The position numbers and the translations under genes were made by a program. This document shows, piece by piece, positions 25,387 to 34,881 of a stretch of 47,883 nt of DNA; position 1 is the first letter of the stretch; the number at the start of each line of letters is the position of its first letter. Source of the stretch: an uncultured Lachnospiraceae bacterium (lineage in GTDB: Bacteria; Bacillota; Clostridia; Lachnospirales; Lachnospiraceae). The notes under the pieces are model-generated. The model had not been told where the DNA came from. It searched no databases and worked only from the letters and a program-made list of their open reading frames with translations. Location of the stretch: NCBI GenBank assembly GCA_910577735.1, contig CAJTOO010000025.1, forward strand, positions 1 to 47,883, in the 5' to 3' direction.

Positions 25387-27302
25387 CAATGCACAATCCT
25401 CTTAAATTTCTTTTCAATCTCCTGTTTACTCATGGAAATAATGGTGGGCCTGCCGTGAGGACAATGATAAGGATTCTCTAATGTCAAAAGTTCATCAATC
25501 AGCTCCTCCATCTCCCTGCGGTTCATCCGCATGTTGCCTTTTACTGCCGCCTTACATGCCATGGTTGCGATACGGTTTCGTATACTTTCCGGTGTGCCGG
25601 TTCCCATATACTCCACCAGCTCATCCAAAACTTCATAGAAAAATGCACCTTCTGTATAACCATATAAATCCAGGGGCACTCCACGGATAGCATAATCATT
25701 GCCGCCAAACTCTTCTATCACAAAGCCTAAGGACGCAAAATCATCTATATGACTGCAATAGCATTCTTTCTCAAGATTATTTAACGTCACGATCATGGGC
25801 GGATTGATGGTCTGGGAAACCACATTTTTCTCCCGGAAACGCTTCATAAGCCGCTCATATTTCACCTTCTCATGGGCGGCATGCTGGTCTACAATCAGCA
25901 GCTTATCCTGATAAGAAATCAGCCAGTAAGTTTCAAAAAGCTGCCCGATCATTTCATAATGCTCTTTCGCCCGGGCAGAGAGAAGTCTGTCATCAAAAAG
26001 CTCCATCTGCTTTGGCTTTTCTGATAAGATACCATAGGCAGATGTCTCCCGCAGGGTCTGCCCCAGTATGTCGCCTTCCGGTTTGATTGCATAAGCTTCC
26101 TGTTCTTTCCTGCTCTTTTGGTAGATAGCCTGGATTGCCGGGGCGCGCTCTGTTTGCACGCTAGTTTGCACATGCGCCTTCTGTAAAAGCTGATTCTGTG
26201 CAATCCTGTTTTGCTCAAAAGGTTCCGGCGGTAACTCTTTTCGCTCTTTCCCGGGAGCCTTATCTGTATGCAGACTCTTATCCTTGCCGCCCAGTGATAC
26301 CTCCGGTATCATCTCCTTCGACCGCAGTGCCTCATAAATGGCATCCTTTACTTCTTCATAAAATAAGGGGCCATCCGCAATCCGTACTTCCAATTTAGAA
26401 GGATGCACATTCACATCCACTTTCTCCGTGTCCACCTGAAAATGCAGCACACAAAAGGGGAATTTGTGCTGCATCAGATATTCCCGATAGCCTTCCTCCA
26501 CTGCCTTGCTGATCAGAGTGCTTTTGATATATCTGCCATTTACATAGAATATCTCATAAGAGCGATTAGAACGATTGATTACCGGCTTGCCCAGAAGCCC
26601 CTGAATCGTCATCCCCTCTAAATCACACTGAAAATCCAACAGTTGGGCCGCTATCTCCTTGCCATAAATACGATACACGATTTCCCGCAAATCATTGCTT
26701 CCTGTGGTATAAAACTTGGTCTGCCCGTTCAGCAGGAATTTAAAAGATACCTTCGGATTCGACATGGCCAGATGTTCCATCAAGTCTGCCACATAAGAAC
26801 CTTCCGTCTGCGGCTGCTTTAAAAACTTCTTACGAGGTAGTGTATTATAGAACAGATTACGCACGATGATGGTGGTCCCCTGGGGCGCCCCCACCTCCTC
26901 CTGTTCTTTCTTCCTGCCGCCCTCCATCACATAACGGATTCCTGTCAGTTCCTCCGGTATCTTGGTAATCATCTCCACCTGCGCCACTGCCGCTATGCTG
27001 GCCAGCGCCTCTCCCCGGAACCCAAGACTGACCAGTTTGGTCAAATCTTTGGCCGAAGAAATCTTACTGGTGGCATGGCGCAAAAAGGCATTGTCCACCT
27101 GAGACTTCTCAATACCGCCTCCGTTATCCGTGACACGGATCAAAGAGGTACCGCCATCCTTAATCTCCACCGTGACAGCGTCTGCGCCCGCATCCATGGC
27201 GTTTTCCACCAGTTCCTTCACCACACTGGCTGGCCGCTCCACCACTTCACCAGCGGCAATCTGATCAATCGTCTGATGATCCAACACATGTATCTTCGCC
27301 AT
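25386..27302 (-). CDS. mutL: DNA mismatch repair protein MutL
   Basis: 638 residues from the ATG at 27302, with AGAAGGAG upstream; the open frame reaches 27350 without another ribosome site. The N-terminal GHKL ATPase motifs (VVKELVENAMDAGA, TDNGGGIE, SLGFRGEALASIAAVA) are intact. The C-terminal domain has DQHAAHEKVKYE, the endonuclease metal motif DQHA(X)2E(X)4E, and CPHGRP. So this MutL is a nicking enzyme, as expected for bacteria without MutH. Repeat arrays separate it from mutS. Confidence 0.97.
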   Translation of the reverse strand: MAKIHVLDHQTIDQIAAGEVVERPASVVKELVENAMDAGADAVTVEIKDGGTSLIRVTDNGGGIEKSQVDNAFLRHATSKISSAKDLTKLVSLGFRGEALASIAAVAQVEMITKIPEELTGIRYVMEGGRKKEQEEVGAPQGTTIIVRNLFYNTLPRKKFLKQPQTEGSYVADLMEHLAMSNPKVSFKFLLNGQTKFYTTGSNDLREIVYRIYGKEIAAQLLDFQCDLEGMTIQGLLGKPVINRSNRSYEIFYVNGRYIKSTLISKAVEEGYREYLMQHKFPFCVLHFQVDTEKVDVNVHPSKLEVRIADGPLFYEEVKDAIYEALRSKEMIPEVSLGGKDKSLHTDKAPGKERKELPPEPFEQNRIAQNQLLQKAHVQTSVQTERAPAIQAIYQKSRKEQEAYAIKPEGDILGQTLRETSAYGILSEKPKQMELFDDRLLSARAKEHYEMIGQLFETYWLISYQDKLLIVDQHAAHEKVKYERLMKRFREKNVVSQTINPPMIVTLNNLEKECYCSHIDDFASLGFVIEEFGGNDYAIRGVPLDLYGYTEGAFFYEVLDELVEYMGTGTPESIRNRIATMACKAAVKGNMRMNRREMEELIDELLTLENPYHCPHGRPTIISMSKQEIEKKFKRIVH

Positions 27303-27330
27303 AATAATCTCCTTCTGCCCACGGCCCCTC

Positions 27331-27543
27331 CAAGTAATTCCGCTGCTCAATTCCCTCTGCCTTTTCCGAGGCTGCTAAAAGCAGCCCTCGAGAAGTTAAT
27401 TCCGCTGCTCAATTCCTTCCACTTATTCCGAGGCTGCCAAAAGCAGCCCTCGAGAAGTTAATTCCGCTGCTCAATTCCCTACGCCCTTTTCCGAGGCTGC
27501 TGAAAAGCAGCCCTCGAGAAGTTAATTCCGCAGGAATTTACTT
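27331..27543. repeat. two-hairpin repeat elements and 62-bp tandem array, mutL-mutS gap
   Basis: Units begin with CCGAGG at 27366, 27428 and 27491, giving periods of 62 and 63 bases. The first two are nearly identical for about 50 bases: hairpin CCGAGGCTGC, AAAA, GCAGCCCTCG, then a GAAGTTAATTCCGCTGCTCA tail. A tail-only partial copy lies at 27331. The third unit ends with a second hairpin (AAGTTAATTCC, GCA, GGAATTTACTT; 27519-27543). Hairpin 2 in the third unit resembles that of copy A at 14631. No spacers of unique sequence are present. Confidence 0.85.
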
Positions 27544-27547
27544 CACT

Positions 27548-30196
27548 TTACCGCCATCGGTTCTTCAATTTATTCTGCAGCCTGTACAGGGTATTGAGCG
27601 CATCCACAGGCGTCAGATTGCTCACATCAATCTCCTGCAGTTCCTGTATGATATCCTCATCCTTTACCGTATCAAAGAGGGAAATCTGCTCTAAATCCAC
27701 CTCATCGTATTTGACGGGCTTATGTTTCTCTCCTTTGACATTGATCTCAATGCTCTGCACTTTCTCAGTAATATCATTGTCACTCAGCTGTTCCACGATT
27801 TCCTTTGCACGGTCAATGACCATGTCCGGCACGCCGGCCAGCTTCGCTACCTGGATGCCATAGCTTTTATCTGCACCGCCCTTCACAATCTTACGAAGAA
27901 ATACGATATCATCTCCCTTTTCCTTAACTGCGATACAATAATTATTCACATTATCCATTTTGCCTTCCAGTTCCGTCAGTTCATGGTAATGGGTGGCAAA
28001 GAGTGTCTTGGCTCCCAGAATCTTTCTGTTGCTGATGTGTTCAATCACTGCCCAGGCAATGCTCAGGCCATCGAAAGTGGATGTGCCCCGTCCAATCTCA
28101 TCCAATACTAACAGGCTGTCAGGCGTGGCATTCCTTAAGATATTGGCCACCTCATTCATTTCTACCATAAAGGTAGACTGGCCGCTTGCCAGATCATCCG
28201 ACGCCCCCACTCGGGTAAATATCCGGTCCACAATCCCGATATCCGCCTTTTTTGCCGGCACAAAGGAGCCGATCTGCGTCAGCAGAACGATAAGCGCCAC
28301 CTGCCGCATGTATGTTGACTTTCCGGCCATATTCGGCCCTGTAATCACAGAAATACAGTGCTTCTTATCATCCAGATAGGTGTCATTCGCAATGAACATA
28401 TCATTCTGTATCATCTGCTCCACCACCGGATGCCGTCCTTCCTTAATGTCAATAACGCCCTTTTCATTGAGGAAAGGTCTTACGTACTGATTATGTTCCG
28501 CCACAAAAGAAAGTGAGGTGAACACATCCAGTTTGGCTATTGCTCTTGCCGTCTTCTGAATCCGTTCAATCTCCCTGGAAATGGCATCCCGAATCTCACA
28601 GTACAAATCATATTCCAAAGTAAAGAGCTTGTCTTCCGCATTCAGGATATTATCTTCCAGCTCTTTGAGCCTTGGCGTGGTATACCGTTCTGCGTTGGCA
28701 AGCGTCTGCTTGCGCACATAGTCTGCCGGCACCTGATCCTTATAAGAATTGGTGACCTCAAAATAATATCCAAATACCTTATTATACTTGATACGCAGAT
28801 TCCTGATGCCCGTGCGCTCCCTGTCTTCTTCCTCCAGAGCCGCCAGCCAGTTCTTCCCATCCGTCTTGGCTTTCTTAAGGGAATCAATGGTCTCGTTAAA
28901 CCCTTCCTTGATGATTCCGCCTTCCTTGATGGCAATGGGCGGCTCCTCCACAATGGAGTCTTCAATCAGATGATAAATATCTTCCAGAGGATCCATATGA
29001 TCCCATATTTCCTTTAAGAGCGGCGTGTCAAAGTCACCCAGCACTGTCCGTATGGACGGAAGCATGGCCAGGGAATTGCGAAAGGCGATCAGATCCCTGG
29101 GATTGGCTGTCTTATAACTGACCTTACCAAGCAGTCTCTCTAGATCATAAATGGTATGCAGGTATTCCCGCATCTCTTCCCGGTCCACGCTCTTTTTACA
29201 AAGAGCCTCCACCGCATCCAGACGTTTTTCTATCTTATCTTTATCGATTAAAGGCTGTTCAATATACTTTCGCAGAAGCCGTCCGCCCATGGCTGTCTTG
29301 GTGCGGTCTAACACCCCCAGTAAAGATCCCTTCTTCTGCTTTTCCCGCAGAGTCTCTATCAATTCCAGATTCCGCCTCGTAGAACTGTCCAGCAGCATAT
29401 ATTTGCTGGTCAGATAGGGATAAATATGTGTAAAATGGGCAAGAGATGTTTTCTGGGTCTCATACAGATACTGTAACAGCGCTCCAGCCGCAATCAGACC
29501 TACCGGAAACTCCTCAATACCCAGACCTTTTAATGTATTGACTCTGAAATGCTTCAACAGGCTCTTCCTGCAGTTTTCTTCATCAAAATAATGCGGAGAA
29601 AGAGAATACACGGACACATTCAACCGCATTTTCAAATCCTCAATATCATAGCCGCTGACAAAAAACTGCTCGTTACAAATCACCTCTGAGGGTGCATATT
29701 TATTAAGTTCATCCTGAAGTCTGCGGATATCCTCCACTTCTGTCAGATAATAATCCCCTGTGGTAACGTCTGCCACCGACATACCTATCTTTCCTGGAAA
29801 ATAAGTTACACACACCAGATAATTATTCTTGGTGTCGTCCAGGGCCTGAATATTTAAATTGGTACCTGGTGTGGCAATCCGGATCACTTCCCTCTTAATA
29901 ATCCCTTTCGCATTTTTGGGATCCTCTACCTGCTCGCAGATAGCCACCTTATAGCCCTTAGACACCATCTTATTCAGATAACTGTCAACCGCATGATAGG
30001 GAATCCCGCACATGGGTGCGCGCTCCTCCTGCCCGCAGCTTTTGCCCGTAAGCGTGATCTCCAGCTCTTTGGAGGCAATCAGGGCATCCTCAAAGAACAT
30101 CTCATAGAAGTCACCCAGCCGGTAAAATAAGATACAGTCCTGATATTCCTTTTTTGTTTCCAGATATTGTTGCATCATGGGGGTAAGTTCAGCCAT
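27548..30196 (-). CDS. mutS: DNA mismatch repair protein MutS
   Basis: About 882 residues. The mismatch-binding Phe-X-Glu motif is in GDFYEMF near residue 35. The Walker A motif GPNMAGKSTYMRQ lies near 610-620 and the Walker B ... DEIGRGTSTFDG signature follows. It recognises mismatches and recruits MutL. Two ATGs are possible: 30202 has GATGG only three bases upstream, 30196 has it nine bases upstream and is preferred. Located between miaB (51 bases upstream) and the repeat array. Confidence 0.96.
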   Translation of the reverse strand: MAELTPMMQQYLETKKEYQDCILFYRLGDFYEMFFEDALIASKELEITLTGKSCGQEERAPMCGIPYHAVDSYLNKMVSKGYKVAICEQVEDPKNAKGIIKREVIRIATPGTNLNIQALDDTKNNYLVCVTYFPGKIGMSVADVTTGDYYLTEVEDIRRLQDELNKYAPSEVICNEQFFVSGYDIEDLKMRLNVSVYSLSPHYFDEENCRKSLLKHFRVNTLKGLGIEEFPVGLIAAGALLQYLYETQKTSLAHFTHIYPYLTSKYMLLDSSTRRNLELIETLREKQKKGSLLGVLDRTKTAMGGRLLRKYIEQPLIDKDKIEKRLDAVEALCKKSVDREEMREYLHTIYDLERLLGKVSYKTANPRDLIAFRNSLAMLPSIRTVLGDFDTPLLKEIWDHMDPLEDIYHLIEDSIVEEPPIAIKEGGIIKEGFNETIDSLKKAKTDGKNWLAALEEEDRERTGIRNLRIKYNKVFGYYFEVTNSYKDQVPADYVRKQTLANAERYTTPRLKELEDNILNAEDKLFTLEYDLYCEIRDAISREIERIQKTARAIAKLDVFTSLSFVAEHNQYVRPFLNEKGVIDIKEGRHPVVEQMIQNDMFIANDTYLDDKKHCISVITGPNMAGKSTYMRQVALIVLLTQIGSFVPAKKADIGIVDRIFTRVGASDDLASGQSTFMVEMNEVANILRNATPDSLLVLDEIGRGTSTFDGLSIAWAVIEHISNRKILGAKTLFATHYHELTELEGKMDNVNNYCIAVKEKGDDIVFLRKIVKGGADKSYGIQVAKLAGVPDMVIDRAKEIVEQLSDNDITEKVQSIEINVKGEKHKPVKYDEVDLEQISLFDTVKDEDIIQELQEIDVSNLTPVDALNTLYRLQNKLKNRWR

Positions 30197-30238
30197 ATTC
30201 ATGTACCATCTTTCTTACTGTCTTTCACAAATTATCTC

Positions 30239-30255
30239 GACTGACTAAGTCAGTC
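30239..30255. repeat. 7-bp palindrome at the miaB stop
   Basis: GACTGAC, TAA, GTCAGTC is a perfect 7-bp palindrome overlapping the miaB stop at 30250. No T run follows on the minus strand; a weak hairpin between miaB and mutS. Confidence 0.4.
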
Positions 30256-31677
30256 TACTATATGTCCCGTATAATAAAACCCGTGACAGGTATCCAATGA
30301 TACCTTTACTATCTTTCCTATCATGGAAGCATCTGCCGGGAAATGAACCAGCATATTGTTAGAAAGTCTGCCGGTCACCAGAGACGCATCCTGGTCGTTT
30401 ACTTCCTCCACCAAAGCCTCCAGCACCTTGCCCTGCAGCAAAGCTGCCCTTTCCCTGGCGGTATCCTGCACCACTTTGAGAAGTTTATCAAATCCTTCTT
30501 TGACTACTGCTTCCGGCACCTGATCCTCCATGGCTGCCGCAGGCGTTCCGGTTCTCTTAGAGTAGATAAACGTAAAGGCATTATCATATTGTACCTTGCG
30601 TACCACATCCATGGTCTCTTCCACATCTGCTAAGGTTTCTCCCGGAAATCCCACAATGATATCTGTGGTAATCGACATATCCGGAATCGCTGTCCTGATC
30701 TTATCCACCAGGGAAAGATACTGTTCTTTGGTATACTTTCTGTTCATGGCCTGTAAGATCCTGTTGGATCCTGCCTGCACCGGCAGGTGGAGATGTCGGC
30801 AGATTTTCTTAGAATCCCTCATCACTGCAATCAGCTCATCTGACAGATCCTTGGGGTGAGAGGTCATGAAACGAATCCGCTTAAGCCCTTCTATCTTTTC
30901 GACTTCCCGCAAAAGTGCCGCAAAGGTGATGGGTTCTTCCAGATTCTTTCCGTAGGAATTAACATTCTGGCCCAACAGCATGATTTCCACCACGCCGTCA
31001 TCCACCAGACGTTCAATCTCTCTTAGAATCTCTTTGGGATCCCGGCTCCTCTCCCTGCCCCGTACATAAGGCACGATGCAGTAACTGCAGAAATTATTAC
31101 AGCCGAACATGATATTGATCCCGGATTTATAAAAATACTTACGGTTTACCGGTAACTTCTCTACAATCTGGTCGGTTTCCTGCCAGATATCCACAATCAT
31201 CTCCTGATTCTCATACATGGTCACCAGAAGCTGGGCAAACTTAAAAATATTGTGGGTACCAAAAAGCAAATCCACAAACCGATAACTTTTTTTAATCTTG
31301 TCAATCACAGACGCTTCCTGCATCATACAGCCGCAGAGAATGACCCGCAGGTGAGATTTCTTTTTCTTCAGACTGTTTAAATATCCAAGTCTCCCATAGA
31401 CCCGCTGGTTTGCATTATCCCGCACGGTGCATGTATTGTATAATACCAGATCAGCATCCTCCTCTGATTCCGTTAGAGTATAACCAATCTTTGCGAGAAT
31501 ACCGGATAATTTTTCAGAATCCCTGGCATTCATCTGGCACCCAAAAGTGACCACACACCCTTTGGGCGCCCGCCCCAGTTCTTTTTCAAGCGCGGCCACA
31601 TGCAAAGCTGCTTTTTCCATATATTCTCTTTGCAGGATTTCTTCCTGCTCATCATCTGTTGCTGTGTATCTTACCAT
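30250..31677 (-). CDS. miaB: tRNA-2-methylthio-N6-dimethylallyladenosine synthase
   Basis: 475 residues, radical SAM methylthiotransferase. The N-terminal cluster cysteines are 47, 83 and 117. The radical SAM CX3CX2C motif is at residues 193-200 (CNNFCSYC). A C-terminal TRAM domain is expected from length. It adds the 2-methylthio group to i6A37 made by MiaA. AAAGG lies nine bases before the ATG. A hairpin separates it from the DegV gene upstream. Confidence 0.97.
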   Translation of the reverse strand: MVRYTATDDEQEEILQREYMEKAALHVAALEKELGRAPKGCVVTFGCQMNARDSEKLSGILAKIGYTLTESEEDADLVLYNTCTVRDNANQRVYGRLGYLNSLKKKKSHLRVILCGCMMQEASVIDKIKKSYRFVDLLFGTHNIFKFAQLLVTMYENQEMIVDIWQETDQIVEKLPVNRKYFYKSGINIMFGCNNFCSYCIVPYVRGRERSRDPKEILREIERLVDDGVVEIMLLGQNVNSYGKNLEEPITFAALLREVEKIEGLKRIRFMTSHPKDLSDELIAVMRDSKKICRHLHLPVQAGSNRILQAMNRKYTKEQYLSLVDKIRTAIPDMSITTDIIVGFPGETLADVEETMDVVRKVQYDNAFTFIYSKRTGTPAAAMEDQVPEAVVKEGFDKLLKVVQDTARERAALLQGKVLEALVEEVNDQDASLVTGRLSNNMLVHFPADASMIGKIVKVSLDTCHGFYYTGHIVD

Positions 31678-31699
31678 CTCATCAAACCTTTCCCACAGT

Positions 31700-31732
31700 A
31701 AAACCCGGCAGCTATACTTACTTCCGGGTTTT
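31700..31732 (-). terminator. intrinsic terminator between DegV gene and miaB
   Basis: On the minus strand a perfect 9-bp stem AAAACCCGG / CCGGGTTTT (31732-31724 with 31708-31700), 15-base loop, followed by ACTGTG after the TTTT of the stem. It lies between the DegV stop and the miaB start, 22 bases before the latter, so it also may reduce readthrough into miaB. Confidence 0.7.
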
Positions 31733-31748
31733 AAAGTCTCAGTATTGC

Positions 31749-32612
31749 TTATATTTTCTTACAGCAGGCCACCGCCAGTGCTCCTGGCCCAATATGACAG
31801 GCCACACTCAGGGACAGTGGATCCATATGCACATCAAATCCGGGGAATGCCTCCATAACTTCTCTTTTAAGCTGCTCAGCTGCCGCAAGGTCATACGTAT
31901 ATGCCACCTGTAACCAGATATTCTCTGCAAGAACACCGCCAAACCGCTTCTCCATATCCCCCCGTATGGCATTGATCATAATAGATTTCCCCTGTGATAC
32001 AGTTCTTGCCTTGGCAAAGGCATCCAGCTTATCACCCTGTATCTGTAATACCGGTTTCAGGCGAAGTATGGTTCCCAGCGCCGCAGCCGCCGGTGTAATC
32101 CGTCCACCCTTCTTCAGATAATATAAAGTGTCCAGCATAATATAAATGCTGGAATTGAATTTATCTTCCTCCAAAAACTGCCGAATCTGGGCCGCATCCA
32201 TGCCCCGTTCCACAAGCGCCAGCGCATCAAATGCCGACTGTCTCTGGGTCACGGAAATCCGCTGATTGTTTACCACCTGCACTTTTCCATCATAATCCTC
32301 TGCCAGCATCAGGGCACTCTGACAGGAGCCGCTGAGTCCGCTGGACATGGGAATATGCACTATCTCATCATGACTCTCAAGCACCTCATCCCACAACTGC
32401 ATAATAGAGTCCGGGCTTGGCTGGCTGGTAATCACATTGGCACCGCCTGAAAGCCTCTCATAAAACGCATCCTGTGTCAGGGTAATATCTTCATAAAATG
32501 TCTCATCATCAATCATAAAAGGCATGGGCAGTACATACAGACCATACTCCTTTGCCTGAGATTGGGTAATGCCGCTGTTACTGTCAGTAATGACTGCAAT
32601 CTTTTTTGCCAT
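31749..32612 (-). CDS. DegV family fatty-acid-binding protein (FakB type)
   Basis: 287 residues. The DegV N terminus IAVITDSNSGITQSQAKEYG, then the TSQPSPD loop (ligand-binding Thr-Ser), SSGLSGSCQSA and a KKGGRITPAAAALGTIL segment are typical. DegV proteins bind a fatty acid and present it to the kinase FakA, which is encoded at 34.9 kb. recG lies between them, so this could be the FakB partner of that FakA. Fatty acid specificity is not readable. Confidence 0.93.
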   Translation of the reverse strand: MAKKIAVITDSNSGITQSQAKEYGLYVLPMPFMIDDETFYEDITLTQDAFYERLSGGANVITSQPSPDSIMQLWDEVLESHDEIVHIPMSSGLSGSCQSALMLAEDYDGKVQVVNNQRISVTQRQSAFDALALVERGMDAAQIRQFLEEDKFNSSIYIMLDTLYYLKKGGRITPAAAALGTILRLKPVLQIQGDKLDAFAKARTVSQGKSIMINAIRGDMEKRFGGVLAENIWLQVAYTYDLAAAEQLKREVMEAFPGFDVHMDPLSLSVACHIGPGALAVACCKKI

Positions 32613-32668
32613 AAATGTCAGTTTCTCCCATTTTCTCTTAAAAATATCCTATCTTTATCATCTTACTG

Positions 32669-34714
32669 TCAGATAGTCCTAAAGTCAACCTCATTTATCA
32701 CATCCTGTGCCAAACTCTCCCGCAGAACCTGATATTCTGCTCCTTCCAGATTCTTGTCCTCCATGAGGATTCTGTCCGCCCATTCACTGGCGCACTGTAA
32801 CAAAGCCGCGTCCTGATAAATATCCCCCAGTACGAACCTGAGATCCCCGCTCTGCCTGATTCCAAACAGGTCTCCCGGACCGCGCAGAGCCAGATCCTGA
32901 CTGGCAATATAGAAACCATCATTGGATTCATTGAGTATTTTAAGCCGTTTCATGGTCTCAGGCCGTTCAGACTTACTGATAAAAATACAATAGGACTGCT
33001 TGTCGCCACGGCCCACCCGGCCCCGCAGCTGGTGCAGCTGTGCCAACCCGAACCGCTCCGCATTCTCCACCATCATCACCGTGGCATTGGGTACATTGAT
33101 ACCCACCTCAATCACCGTGGTCGATACCAGTACATCAATATGATGTGCCCCAAACTCTTCCATAATCCGGTTCTTCTGTGCCGGTTTCATGCGGCCATGC
33201 AGGGAAGCAATCTGAATGGAAGGCGCAAGCGCCTGCCGCAGTTTTAGGGTATAGGAACCCACATCCTCCAGCTCTTCCATCTCTCCCTCTTCCACCATGG
33301 GACAGATCACATACACCTGTCTGCCGGCAGCCACTTCTTTCTCAATAAACTTATAAGCAGTCTGCCGATAGGAAGTATTCACCACACAGTTTTTAATGGG
33401 CAGTCTGTCTGCCGGCAGTTCATCAAGCACCGAAATATGCAGATCTCCGTACAGGATAATGGCCAGGGTTCTGGGAATGGGCGTAGCGCTCATCACCAGA
33501 ACATGTACGGTATTTCCCTTCTGCATCAGACTTTCCCGCTGTCTGACTCCGAAACGGTGTTGTTCATCCGTGATCACCAATGCCAGATCATGATAAATTA
33601 CCTTCTCCTGAATCAGCGCATGGGTCCCAAGGATGATATCAGCCTCTCCACGTTCAATCTGTGCATAGATTTCTTTCCGTTCCCGGGCCGGCGTTGAGCC
33701 GGTCAGAAGGACCGGATGTATCTGCAGCCTGTATTTCCTCTGCATTTCCAGTAAACTCTCATAATGCTGTCTTGCCAACACCTCTGTGGGAGCCATCATG
33801 GCTGCCTGATAACCGTTGGCCACACACATAAGCAAGGAAAGGAACGCAAGAATCGTCTTGCCAGATCCCACGTCTCCCTGAATCAACCGATTCATGGTAT
33901 ACGCCGATGTCAAATCCGTCTGAATCTCTCCCCATACTTTTTGCTGGGCCCCCGTCAGCTGATAAGGCAGGGCCTCTATCAGACGCCTGGTCTGCGCCAC
34001 CTCAATCATGGGATGTGCGTTCTTTGTCTGTTCACTGGTATCCCGCATTCTGCGAAGAACCAGGATAAAGCGAAAGAACTCGTCAAACACCAGACGTTCC
34101 CTTGCCTTCACCAGCGCCTCCCGCCCGGTGGGGAAATGCATCTGCTTCACCGCCTCTTCCAGAGAACAAAACCCCTGCGCCCTCCTGATCTTTTCCGGGA
34201 GAGGATCCCTGGACAGATCTACCAGAGCCACTGCCTGCCGCACCGCTTTCGTTACAGCATTGTTCGTCAGCCCTTTGGTGGTGGAATACAGTGGCTGCAG
34301 ACAGTCTACGAGTGCCATATACTCCTGCGGCTTATAAATTTTAGCCTGCTCCATCACGTAATGGTCTCCCTTACGCTGCAGCCTCCCGCGGAAGATATAC
34401 GGTGTTCCCCGCTTCAGACTGTTCTTCAGGTATGGCATGTTAAAATACGTCATATGCAGTTTCATCCCGTCGCAATCCACCTGAAAAGTCGAAATGCTAA
34501 GCCCCCGCACATGCCTGGTCGCCACATTGCCACCAATCTGTCCGGTCACTGCCACAAGCTCCTGCGCAGACGCCTTATCCGGAGAAACAGGTTCTGCAAA
34601 CTGCTCATAATCCCTGGGATAATAACGTACCAATTCTTCCGCTGTCGTGATATATAATTTCTGAAAAAGTAAAGCGGTTTTCTCCCCAACCCCCTTGAGT
34701 GACTTGATATCCAT
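32669..34714 (-). CDS. recG: ATP-dependent DNA helicase RecG
   Basis: 681 residues from the ATG at 34714, with GAGGCG upstream; the open frame extends to 34744. The N-terminal wedge/OB domain is followed by helicase motif I GDVGSGKTILAF, motif II DEQHRFG, motif III MSATPIPRTLA and the C-terminal helicase lobe (STTVIEVGINVPNA, QLRGRVGRG). It regresses stalled replication forks and branch-migrates Holliday junctions. Flanked by DegV and, beyond a terminator-like hairpin, fakA, the usual Firmicute cluster. Confidence 0.96.
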   Translation of the reverse strand: MDIKSLKGVGEKTALLFQKLYITTAEELVRYYPRDYEQFAEPVSPDKASAQELVAVTGQIGGNVATRHVRGLSISTFQVDCDGMKLHMTYFNMPYLKNSLKRGTPYIFRGRLQRKGDHYVMEQAKIYKPQEYMALVDCLQPLYSTTKGLTNNAVTKAVRQAVALVDLSRDPLPEKIRRAQGFCSLEEAVKQMHFPTGREALVKARERLVFDEFFRFILVLRRMRDTSEQTKNAHPMIEVAQTRRLIEALPYQLTGAQQKVWGEIQTDLTSAYTMNRLIQGDVGSGKTILAFLSLLMCVANGYQAAMMAPTEVLARQHYESLLEMQRKYRLQIHPVLLTGSTPARERKEIYAQIERGEADIILGTHALIQEKVIYHDLALVITDEQHRFGVRQRESLMQKGNTVHVLVMSATPIPRTLAIILYGDLHISVLDELPADRLPIKNCVVNTSYRQTAYKFIEKEVAAGRQVYVICPMVEEGEMEELEDVGSYTLKLRQALAPSIQIASLHGRMKPAQKNRIMEEFGAHHIDVLVSTTVIEVGINVPNATVMMVENAERFGLAQLHQLRGRVGRGDKQSYCIFISKSERPETMKRLKILNESNDGFYIASQDLALRGPGDLFGIRQSGDLRFVLGDIYQDAALLQCASEWADRILMEDKNLEGAEYQVLRESLAQDVINEVDFRTI

Positions 34715-34786
34715 AAACGCCTCATTTCCAAACATGCTGCACACACATTTTCATAACATACAGATAAAACACTCCGCTCAACATAC

Positions 34787-34836
34787 AAATCCCTGATAGT
34801 AATGCGTACAAATCTACGTATTATTATCAGGGATTT
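34787..34836. terminator. long bidirectional terminator-like hairpin after fakA
   Basis: AAATCCCTGATA (34787-34798) pairs with TATCAGGGATTT (34825-34836), 12 bp perfect, with a further internal stem (GCGTA / TACGT). On the minus strand this follows the fakA stop by 45 bases and the stem ends in T-rich sequence. Confidence 0.7.
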
Positions 34837-34881
34837 CATGCTGTGATTCAAAATCCGAAGACAAGCAGGCTTGTCACACTG

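Noticed and set aside
27366..27543. Possible CRISPR array between mutL and mutS
   Set aside because: Units are 62-63 bases of nearly the same sequence throughout, with no unique spacers and no cas genes nearby; they are tandem palindromic elements.
33764..34657. Plus-strand open frame of about 300 codons opposite recG
   Set aside because: Antisense shadow of recG with no initiation signal.
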